A DNA stretch of 64,000 bases from assembly GCA_900074885.1 (NCBI GenBank), contig FJUW01000035.1, positions 372,001-436,000 of the forward strand, in the 5' to 3' direction. The notes beneath the pieces were generated by a model. That model searched no databases, was not told where the DNA came from, and was given only the letters and a program-made list of their open reading frames with translations. Shown piece by piece: positions 55,037 through 64,000 of the stretch. Origin of the DNA: Rhynchosporium graminicola (Eukaryota > Ascomycota > Leotiomycetes > Helotiales > Ploettnerulaceae). How positions within the stretch are numbered: position 1 is the first letter of the stretch; each line of letters opens with the position of its first letter. Position numbers and translations under genes: made by a program.

Positions 55037-58000
55037 TTTGGGGTTGTTTTGGCAGGTCGTTGTTGGTAGACTACTGTTTTGATAAGGTATTGAAGAATTG
55101 AGGTAGGAGATAGTAGACGCGGCTTGATTCAGTTGATTGATCGATTGGTTGAGGTAGGATAGATATACTGGTAAGTGAGGTAGATGATTGTGATGAAGTG
55201 AATTGAAGCCGTTGATTGCTGATGATGAGAATAGAAAGGAATGAAATAATGAGGCCCAAGCCCCTCTATATACCCCAAGGCCTCCTCCTCATACCTACTC
55301 ACTTACTGCGCATTCGATTCATCATCCATTCATACACGGCGCTGATTGCCAGCGCAAGTAAGAGAGGTCACCCACCAACCGAATGCGTACACTAACAGAA
55401 GGGTTTACCGAGCCCACAAGCCCCCGAGACTACCAGATGTCAAGAGAGTCACAGTCATCAGCGTCATCTAATCAATGAACGAAACTGTTAGAAAGTGTTG
55501 CTGACAGGGGTTCTAGAATCTAGTAGAGACAGCTAGCATCATACCCGGCGAATTGGCACCCGCTGTATTGATTTCAAGACTGTGCCACGAGTTTGTTTGG
55601 CTGCAATAATCCATACTAAGAATGGTAAAGCATAGCCATGAATTATGTTAAATGCTCAGCACCATACAAGGACCCCAAATCCCGGTTCCATAATCACGAA
55701 CAAACTCACAAGAAGAATTGTCAGGTGGATGATTTATTGCCTTGCTGGCTATAAAGAGAATAATAGACTAAACCGTCCGCCGATACTTCTACCTATTTCT
55801 GTGTTGAAAGTGTTTATGGGTATTGGGGGTGGCTAGCAATTCCCTTCCTCGAGGTGTCTTTGCTGTACCAGTCCTGAAGAGGAAATATCTGCGCGGTAAT
55901 GTGTAACCCTAGAGCGGTGACAGATGGGTGGATTTGACATCGTGCTCGTACCTGCAGGAACAAGGGAATCCCACGCGGTCTCCCTGGGAAAATCCAAAAA
56001 CACATTTGCAGACCCAAAGATCTGTCTCGGGGTCCACCAAGACATGCCAAGTCAAGTCAAAATAACGGCCCGTTCAGTGTAAGATCAGATCAGAGGCTGG
56101 CGCTTCTGTAACGCGGTAGGAAGTATTCTAGGAATGGAACGGAACCACCATCAATCCGGCAGGGCTGAAAGCACGGTGCATCCGATTTCCTGGCAACAAT
56201 TTGTGCGTCTGATTGGCGTAAGTGCATCCCAGGATCTTCTCGTCCTCATTTTGCTCTACTTCGATTGCGGTCGGCGTCTCTTTTGCGCCGATTAGTGAGA
56301 ATTTGGCTTTTGGTGGAAAGAAGAGAGGAGAGAGGGAAGACGGACCCCAAATTAGAGATGACTGAATGATTTGAGTTCCCCGAATGGACAGAAGATAGAG
56401 CCTCAGCCACAGCGTATAAATAACCGGTTGGCTTAAGCAAGGTGTGATTGGCCGAATGCTGTGTGCCTGGCTGTAAGCTGACTGACCGACAGATTTGATT
56501 CGATTTGACTTGTACCACTCAGACTTTATCAGGGAGGGTCGATGCCCCGCTATGGAATTATTCTTTGTATTGGTGACAGGGTGGGTGAGGGTTGTGATGT
56601 ACAGAAGGTTGGTAGAAGAATAGAAGGACTTGACCGACGCCACGACATATTCTCAACCATAGGAACAATCAGGAGTGGGGGTAGGTGAACTACTGAAGAC
56701 AGCGAAATTCCATGGACGTCCACAATAGAGTCGTGGGCTGGGATTGGTCCTCCGATTATCTTGGAACGGTAATCTCAGCAGGCATCCATAGATTTGCATT
56801 CTTGAAAGTCGGCGAGGATGATTGACGATGACTCTTTCGGCAAAGAGCATTGCGACGGAAAGTCTACGCGGCCTCATAGTAAGAATAGTGGGTGGTGAAG
56901 GGCGGCATGGCAAGTCATCAGAAGCACAATTGCATCACCGCGCTTCAACTTTTTCTCAAGGTTTTAAGGATAATGCGTATAGGACGATGTATTAGGTGGC
57001 ATTTGGTGATAAAAAGCAAATAGTGAAGATGGAAGTCAGATTCTAGGTTACTGAACACGCAATCTAGAGGCTATGCAAAGGAGGTCAAGTTATGTTCTTA
57101 GCTCACAATCAAGGAGAGTCACTTGCTCGAGATTTCAAATCATATTGGAGCTCGAGTCGGGGCAAATGCCGGAAAGTAATTTGATGAAAGCAGCTTAGAA
57201 ACATGTCAATAGAAGAGTTTGGATGTGCAGATCTATATCTCCGACTCAGATGTTCCTTCTAGCCGATGAAAAATGAATCGGCCCTGGGCTTCTGGTGATA
57301 TAGCTCTCAATGTAATGCTGATGGAAAAGGAAGGTAGGGTGGCCTGAGACGCATATGTCAGCACCCATCGCCCGAACCCGGCCCTGCCTGTCCTTTGAAC
57401 CTGCGGAAATCTGAATTTCAACCTCTATCTATTCACCTGCTTATTCTACTACTCAAAATGTTTGATGCTGAAGCCGCTAACTTAGTTTCTTTCCACTATG
57501 CGCTTTTCACGGTCCTTCCCTGTCCACCAGACCATTGCTACTGTACATGATTTCGAAAAGTGGATATCCTGCATTCCTGTTATCTTCGTAGGTATATCCG
57601 ATCGTGGTATTTTGAAGTTCCAACTCAAAGTAATGTTTTTGATTCGGCATTTCTTCAATTCAGCCAGCCTCAAAAGGACCCTTCATCTAATCGCTTACCT
57701 CCCTTCAATTTCTGGCAATGGGCCACACCAGAGATCCCCAGGCGCTTCACTTTTACAGCCGTTGACCGTTGACCGACCCTATAGCTCATGCATCAAAGGC
57801 TGGCTAAAAGAAAGTGCGGAGCCTCAGTTTTCACTGCAGAATAATCTCACCGCAGATATACTTTACCCAAGAAGGCAGGTATCGCGTAAGGTCATAGCAA
57901 GATATGCTCATGCACGAGTGACATTCATCTGCTCGGCGCCGAGGCGCATATCTGACAGGTTTCGACGGACTCTCCGTCTGATATGAATTATCAAAGCTTT

Positions 58001-61000
58001 TGATCTCTAGGATGACCTAATATTTTGAGGCCTCTATTGTGAATCTAAGAAATGACGGAACTACGTACTAGTCTGGATGACTACTTTATTACTGTAAGAT
58101 GTATCATGTGCCTCGCTAAACTTGGTAATAATGTAGGAATGGCTAGTGGCGAACTAGGATCAAGTAATACAAAAAGTGCTGAAAGCAACGTTACCTTCCA
58201 ATCTGAGAGTATTTTTTGCCTAACCCGCGATACTTCTTTCGGAGGTATTCAGTCCGTAAGAGATATTACGGGGATAGTCTTTTAGTTGCAGACTACCTAA
58301 TCACATCTTCCGCATAAGCTGCGTCCAACACAATATCCATGAGTCAAGACTTCAATTGACTGTTCTTTATTTAATCATCTTATAGATCAGCTTGTGGAAA
58401 TTTGAGTATCTTCTTCCGCCCTATCGATTATTACTGAGATATAGGTACGACATGTCGAATTCAATCGGAGGACCAGTTCGAATGCCCAGCTGGCACAGGA
58501 AGCTTAATGAGCCGGGATGCTTTCTCGATGGCAAACTCTAGCAAAATCAAATTCCCTGGAAAACGTTTAGTAGAGACTCATACTTCGTAGTGAAATCGAA
58601 GCCTGAAACCGAGAAAAATTTGATTCCTGATCGACCTCGGATCGAAATCCGATTCGACACCGGGTCCGAACTCGGTTACGGTGTCTGCCTAATCTCAGAG
58701 CAGAGACTAGTGTGTTGAAGGGAAACCACAACCAGTCCTGTGTACATGTCAAGAAGGGGAGATAGACGTTTGACATGAATATCTGGATCGCAACGGAACT
58801 TGATTCGTAGATTCTTGCGTCATTGGACCACAGTATTCGTATAAAAATGGTAAGAGACGGGAGTCAGCCACAAAAATTTTGGTGCTTGAGTCTCGGTTTC
58901 CATATTAGTGGAGGATGTTCCGAGTTTGATTGGAAGATACTAAACCTAGGCTATGGTAGTGTAATGGAACTCGCGCCTCTCGATATTGTCTTGACATTGT
59001 GATTTCAGTGTTCCGAATGCTGTCAACAAAGCTAAATTAGACTGGTGCGAAGCGAGCTCTGATCGCCAACGATTTTATTAGAGCGGGCCTTAAATGCGAG
59101 TAGGCCATATATTCGACCTTTAAGCTGCAGCAATGCCTCTCATTGATAGATCCAGGGCTCTGCGTGGAAAATTTAATGTCGCTCCTTTAAGCGGTCAGGT
59201 TAGTTGGACCATTTCAGGCAATGAAAACTTCACAACGGCAGTATCCTGTCTAGCTCCTCCTACACTTAGCCAACCTCGAACAAGTAAATAATGCAAGATC
59301 AATTGCTTTCCGAGGAGAGAAGACTATAGTGCATTAGCTTGTGAACTGCTCGATTTTCCATTTCCAGGATATCTCCATCATGTCCGTCCTGGTGACGGCA
59401 TGTCTCAGACTCTAGCGTTTCCTTCTGCAACGCGCTGCACGAGAAACAGAACCAATGAAGAAACACGTTATCAACCGAACGGAAGAGGAATGCCGTACGG
59501 CATCCCATCCTATATCCATTCAGCGAGTCAAACGCGAGACACGTAACAATCGGCTGACTTACTCATCTGCCTCTCGAACTTCGCATTGTATCGATTAGGC
59601 TGTGGGAAACACACATATAGTGGTATGAATATATTGTGGAGGGCGAGACATCGGAAGATTAATCACAACATGGGTATGAGCAGGGTCGACACGTTTTTGA
59701 CATCTTTCTCGGGAATGTGCCAGTTTACAGGCGTGCGGCGGGGTTCGAAATTGTGCATGTGAAGCCTCGAAGGATGGAGATGTGTCAGCGGTGGAACCTG
59801 TAGGGAGCTGTGGACATTTGGAGTTTCGAGGGACGGGACTGAATCTGGACTAAGCCTTGGATTTGGGGGCTGAGACGGTACTGATTCGAGACATGTACTT
59901 ATAAATGTGTCCCAGCCGGCAGAGATTCCAGTGCCGTGCCTATAGGATAGCTGGATGTACTTGCCAAGAATACCCATTTGAGAGCTCATTGCCAGGCGAA
60001 TGTAGGAAGGTAGGAGTGTAAGCACGAAGGAGCATTAATAAGAGGATATGGAATGTTCGGTGCATGGAAGTTTTCTCTGATTGGGAAACGGGAAGGCAGA
60101 TATGTGCCAGTTTGAGATAGCCATTGGCTCGGGGCCTACATTGCGGAGCGGGGCCGAGGGGCCGGATATTTGCTCCTCTGCTGGAATAAAAGAAGTACCC
60201 TGAAATACAACGATGTTGATATGGCACTTCTCACTCTATACTTGAAGGCGGGGAATATGACTTGATTCTCATTTAAGGGTCGAAGAGGGATTCATGGCTG
60301 AGACGAGGTTGGTGTTTCCCGGTGATTATTCACCATATGGCGTCGCGGGTAAGAAAATTTGGTTCATTTGAAGAATAAATACGAAAATATATACAACTGC
60401 GTGGATATTGCGTGGATCCTGCTAGGAGGTGTTTTGTCTTGGGTTACTGAAGTGAAGTTATGTGTGTCTGCAGTAGTCAGGAATAGTAAACGCGATTGTC
60501 CCAGTGACCTCAAATGTGAGATAAGTGGGAAGAGTAGGATGTTTCGGGACTTATGCTTTCGGCATTACTTTTTTTTGTCATCATATAATGGTTCGTTTAT
60601 TTGGACAAGAGTACGAAGATACAAGAGAGGGAATGTCGTGATTGATGCCAACGCCGTGTACCTTCATCACCTCGGATTAACATATCGCATACGATACTTC
60701 ATCCAAAATGAATCAAAACAAAATACGAAGTCTCGAAATACTAACGAGCTATTACTTATAACTAGCTTATACTCTCTAATAATTTCGAGATATATCCGGA
60801 TATACGTAATACCTTTTCAAAGTCATAGGTTAGTAGCATACTAATCCGTATGCTACCTATGGCCCTATATCCGAACTCCATCAAACATAAACACGGAGAC
60901 TGGAAATAGAAATGAGTCATTACTTATGATTAATCAAATCTTCTTATTGGTCCGAGACAGACCCATCCATACGTTTCATATACGTCAAGTTCTATATCAA

Positions 61001-62358
61001 AGATCCATCAAGTCATATCCTTCTTCTTCTCACATCAATGGTGGAAGCTAACAATAAAAAGCAGAGACATCCCGACCCACATTCTCATTCTGTTTTGTGA
61101 CAGTCAGCAAGTTTGCAGATCAATAATTGAATGTATATTCTCGATGAGGCTGAGCCATCGGAAAATGTTCGGCGCAGTTGTTTTGGGGGCCAGACATCTT
61201 TTCAATGAAACGCAATGTGCACTTACAAATCGATGCTATCAAGGGACCCAGAACTCGTATAAAATTCTTCTCTATGCTCAAATAAGGGAAAAATAACCTG
61301 GTGGCGGACTTTGTGGTTCGAGGGTCATAGACGGCGTTAGCGAAAGCAAGTGCATGCAGATATCATAATCCAACGCTTGCTTACCTACTTACCTACTTAC
61401 CACATGCCCGCCCTACGCAGCACGATAGAAGGCCGACGTAAGCGAAAAGAGATCCTCCTCTTTTCGATCTTCTGATTTGTGATTTGCTAAAGCGCCGCTA
61501 TGCAAGAGAACCGGGCCCGAGACTCGGAGTCCGTCCGAGTCGAAACCATTTCTTTGAACATATACAGTATGTCAAGCGAGATATCACGTTTTGATGTCCT
61601 CGCTGGTCAGGATATATAATTTTCAGGTATATCTATGAATTTCGGTAGAGTTGCGGGAGGGATTCATGACGTATGGAGGCGGAAAGTTGTGTTAATGAAA
61701 AAGTGCGAACTACGAGGGGGTAATTTTTGGACGACGAATTCGATGCATGGGTCGGGCCACAAGTCGTGACCATCCTAATAAGCAGGACGAATGTGTGGAT
61801 TTAGTAAGTCTGTAGCTGATCCTAATTTATAAACCAGATATTGTTGTTCTGTTTTACTTTACGCTCCAGACCTCAATCATAATCATCGTTGAAGAGCTAT
61901 TTACCGCGATAGAGTTGCATGATGGATGAAATTGTTGGCATCGTGAATGGCGCGCGGCGGCTGTAGTTGCCCTTTTGCTCATTTAGCCTCAGTGAGGATG
62001 CAATGACACCAGGTAATCATGTTAGAAGCTCACACAACCCTACGCAGTGTTAATCAAGTTGATATCTGTCTTGAAAGGTTGTGAATTGATGATGAATTGG
62101 AAAACGTGAAAGAACACTAACAACATGGACAGGGTAGTCAATTTGAACGTCCATCGACACTTCGTCCTCTAATCCTCAATGCAGTAGTAACACAAGTAGC
62201 CCAGGGTAAGTATTAATCTCATACAAGCCATATGCATGTGCTCCCCAGGACTCAATCGACCAATGCTTTGCCCATCCGAGCTCGCTCTTTCCCATTCTCT
62301 GAAAGAAGTCGAAACAGAGACATCAGCGGAATGAGAACTTGTATACGACCATGTGCGT
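55037..62358. other. 7.3-kb gene-poor stretch
   Basis: I found no convincing protein gene on either strand. The longest frame (60359-60844, 161 codons, plus) starts at TTG and has no recognisable similarity. A minus-strand pair near 59663-60227 includes a possible signal peptide (MHRTFHILLLMLLRAYT) but no family. A TACCT-like tandem (CTTACCTACTTACC) sits at about 61380-61400. No transposon ends, LTRs or RNA genes recognised. It may hold long promoters, noncoding RNAs or a decayed element. Confidence 0.4.
55266..55272 (-). promoter_or_regulatory. TATA-like box
   Basis: The minus strand reads GGTATATAGA here, 230 bp upstream of the ATG of the small GRGGYN protein. Long 5' UTRs are common in highly expressed fungal genes. 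No transcription start is proven. Confidence 0.4.
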
Positions 62359-62844
62359 CTAGTGGAGACAATCGCAAATCTCTTCAATGGATCGAGTCAC
62401 TTCCTGCTCCTTACTCTTCTTGCCTTTCCGGTCTTTCGACTTTGTCCCCTTCGAACTGCTGGCGTTGCTGGCATTGGATCTCAATGATCTAGTGCTATTT
62501 CCTCTCTTCAAAGTCGGTACCGACAAGGATGAATCGAACTTCGGCGGCTTGGTCATGTTGATGGGAGACTTGGCAGGTTCGTATTGACTGAGATGGGTGA
62601 AGTCAAAGAAACCACTCTTCTTGTGTTCGACCGTCTTAACATCTTTGGACTTCTTTGACTCCTTGGGAGGCTTTGGAGACTTAGGTGCTTTCGGGGGCTT
62701 GGGTTCTTTCGGAGGCTTGGGTTTTTTCGTTGACTTGGAGGATTTGGATCGTTCAAAAGAAGGTGGCTTGAACTTGGAATCCTTGGAGTCCTTGTCGTTG
62801 TTGGACTCGGGGGAGTTATTCGTCAAAAAATCAAGGAGACCCAT
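62359..62844 (-). CDS. Lys/Pro-rich hypothetical protein (second frame of a split gene?)
   Basis: 161 codons starting MGLLDFLTNNSPESNNDKDS. The core is a long Lys/Pro repeat made of PKPPKE/PKAPKS units, followed by KKSGFFDFTHLSQYEP, a Ser/Asn/Arg-rich part and the end RSIEEICDCLH. Composition is highly basic and probably disordered. Its ATG lies 14 nt inside the end of the upstream frame, so it is either the second half of one gene disrupted by a frameshift or a separately started protein. No domain recognised. Confidence 0.5.
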   Translation of the reverse strand: MGLLDFLTNNSPESNNDKDSKDSKFKPPSFERSKSSKSTKKPKPPKEPKPPKAPKSPKPPKESKKSKDVKTVEHKKSGFFDFTHLSQYEPAKSPINMTKPPKFDSSLSVPTLKRGNSTRSLRSNASNASSSKGTKSKDRKGKKSKEQEVTRSIEEICDCLH

Positions 62845-63130
62845 TCTTCTCGTGTTTTTCCTTGTGCTTTCTATCCTTCTTTTCTCTCTTCTCCCTTTTT
62901 TTCAGCTCCTTTCTCTCCTGTTTCTGCTTCTTCTTCAGGTCCTTTGCTTTCCGCTTTTCCCTCTGCTTTCTTTTGTACGACTCAACTCTTAGGATGTCAT
63001 GAAAGATGTGTTCTCTCCGGATCTTAGAGGGGGATGGACCGCGTAGTCTTTCTTCTTGTTGGAATAGGTATTCTGCAGCGGCACCCGAAAGTATCGATGC
63101 TTGTTGTGCTGATTGCGCGTTCTGGCTCAT
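62831..63130 (-). CDS. Lys/Glu-rich hypothetical protein (first frame of a split gene?)
   Basis: 99 codons starting MSQNAQSAQQASILSGAAAE. Residues 20-55 look structured (YLFQQEERLRGPSPSKIRRE, HIFHDILRVESYKRKQ); the rest is a strongly charged helix of KKKQKQERKELKKREKREKK type, likely a single long alpha-helix. The frame ends ...EKNGSP at a TGA overlapping the next frame's ATG by 14 nt. The two share basic composition, which favours one original protein with a 1-nt shift, but an intron-free shift could also be a sequence error. Confidence 0.55.
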   Translation of the reverse strand: MSQNAQSAQQASILSGAAAEYLFQQEERLRGPSPSKIRREHIFHDILRVESYKRKQREKRKAKDLKKKQKQERKELKKREKREKKDRKHKEKHEKNGSP

Positions 63131-63613
63131 GTATTAAGAAGGATGGATGTTGTATAAGGTAAGGAATTCAAAGGTGTGGAAGATGCAAGAATGTGATATT
63201 GAAGAAGAAGACGAAGAGGAGAGGAGAGTGTAAAAGCAGGATTGAGGAGAATAAATAGCATATTTGTCGAGCAAACGGCAAGAGCTCTTGACGGCACCTT
63301 GTCAAGCCGAGAAGGGAAAGGACATTCTGTCCGAACTCACATCAGCGAGAGCAAAGAAGAGAAATTTGCTAATTTGGGCAGTCACGATCTAAAGTATTGG
63401 AAAGCCCCATTAGATGAGGAAAAGAATGGAAGTGGCTGTGCTCGTGAAGTTGTGATATGTTATGAATGTCAAGTTTTCTGCGGGTGCAGTGCAGTGCGGT
63501 GTACACATCGCAGCTTCGCAGTAGAACATAGCTTGATGCAATTTGATGTCTCTCAGGCTTTTTTTGTAGCCTAGGTAGGTACTGATTGTACTCCGAGTGT
63601 CAGATATCCTATT
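63131..63613. other. Intergenic, nothing recognised
   Basis: About 480 bp holding the promoter of the Lys/Glu-rich gene and the 3' end of the next gene. GAAGAAG runs near 63201-63225 are typical fungal 5' UTR purine tracts. Confidence 0.4.
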
Positions 63614-64000
63614 CTAATGTCGTTTCGACCTTGTATTGTATATATACTTGGGTCCTGTCGCTGCTGCTTCACCAATCATCTGATTATCATGACCTGCACT
63701 TTTTGCCACAATGTTCCCGATCCTGTTTTTCGATTTGCGAGCATTCCTTTTCTTGACTCCCTCGCTACTCTGTTTTCTGCTCCTCTTCCCCTTCCACGGC
63801 TTCACGGTAATACGACGATTTAGTGGTTCCATCAAGACCTGTTGCGGGACTTCTACGACAATGAGATCGTTCGTTAAACGCTCTGGTGGCTTTCCAGGCC
63901 CATCTACTTTTGAATTGGGCACATCAACAAGCTTCATAAGGGATCCGAGCTGTTTGTCGTCGCTGTCTGAGACTCTCATGCTTTGCTGTGTAGGAGATTC
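63614..64000 (-). CDS. C-terminal part of a basic hypothetical protein, cut by the window edge
   Basis: The minus-strand frame is open from the right edge to TAA/TGA at 63614 and ends GPKYIYNTRSKRH. The visible 128 residues include ESPTQQSMRVSDSDDKQLGS, VDVPNSKVDGPGKPPERL, LIVVEVPQQVLMEPLNRRIT and a basic run (KGKRSRKQSSEGVKKRNARK). The ATG at 63979 could be the start, but the frame stays open upstream of it, so the gene probably continues beyond 64000. No domain recognised; the basic C-terminus suggests a nuclear protein. Confidence 0.5.
   Translation of the reverse strand, partial: ESPTQQSMRVSDSDDKQLGSLMKLVDVPNSKVDGPGKPPERLTNDLIVVEVPQQVLMEPLNRRITVKPWKGKRSRKQSSEGVKKRNARKSKNRIGNIVAKSAGHDNQMIGEAAATGPKYIYNTRSKRH

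Noticed and set aside
59663..60227. Possible two-exon minus-strand gene with a signal-peptide-like start
   Set aside because: No intron of normal length joins the two frames, and no family is recognised.
60359..60844. 161-codon plus-strand frame in the gene-poor stretch
   Set aside because: It starts at TTG, has no plausible domain or signal and AT-rich random composition; treated as chance.
62597..62992. Leu/Phe/Gly-rich plus-strand frame
   Set aside because: Antisense of the Lys/Pro and Lys/Glu repeats.

Overview
The window is nuclear DNA of a filamentous ascomycete (Pezizomycotina). The evidence is many spliceosomal introns of about 45-80 nt with GT..AG ends and CTRAC-like branch sites, a Zn2Cys6 regulator, an RTA1-like protein, a fungal rhodopsin-domain (PTH11-like) protein, a DUF3684 protein, MED6, and a tRNA-Met with a short intron after anticodon position 37. 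The class cannot be fixed from the sequence; Leotiomycetes is only a guess. There is one 8-N assembly gap at 30434-30441.

Region 1 (1-14.1 kb) mixes intact and decayed metabolic genes. A 2-oxoglutarate/Fe(II) oxygenase and an ADGF/CECR1-type adenosine deaminase can be spliced into full reading frames. Three neighbours are broken: an NCS1 nucleobase permease, an Atg22-like MFS transporter and a GH3 beta-N-acetylglucosaminidase fused to GNAT domains. Each carries several frameshifts, stop codons or a lost splice site. An 11-exon rhodopsin-domain membrane protein closes the region and is intact when spliced. The set looks like the remains of a nucleobase and amino-sugar scavenging neighbourhood; that is inference.

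Region 2 (14.9-28.8 kb) is dense and mostly intact: a 1790-aa DUF3684 protein with an Hsp90/sacsin-type ATPase fold and a C-terminal HELAH motif, an MMTAG2-domain protein, Mediator subunit MED6, a GH13 alpha-amylase-family enzyme and a COMT-type O-methyltransferase.

Region 3 (28.8-40.9 kb) is sparse. It has a frameshifted hypothetical gene beside the assembly gap, a Tyr/Gly/Asp-rich hypothetical gene with in-frame stops, a secreted endonuclease/exonuclease/phosphatase-family enzyme, a split tRNA-Met(CAT) gene and a small two-helix membrane protein.

Region 4 (40.9-55 kb) has a Gyp7-type Rab GAP, a secreted PQQ-type sugar dehydrogenase-like protein, an RTA1-like membrane protein, a Zn2Cys6 regulator whose zinc cluster is encoded across four exons (two of 16 and 23 nt), and a 62-aa acidic protein.

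Region 5 (55-64 kb) is a 7.3-kb gene-poor stretch followed by a Lys/Pro-rich protein split over two overlapping reading frames and the 3' end of a gene that leaves the window.

Several introns are multiples of three with no in-frame stop (in the deaminase, DUF3684, GH13 and rhodopsin-domain genes), so a simple reading-frame view hides them.
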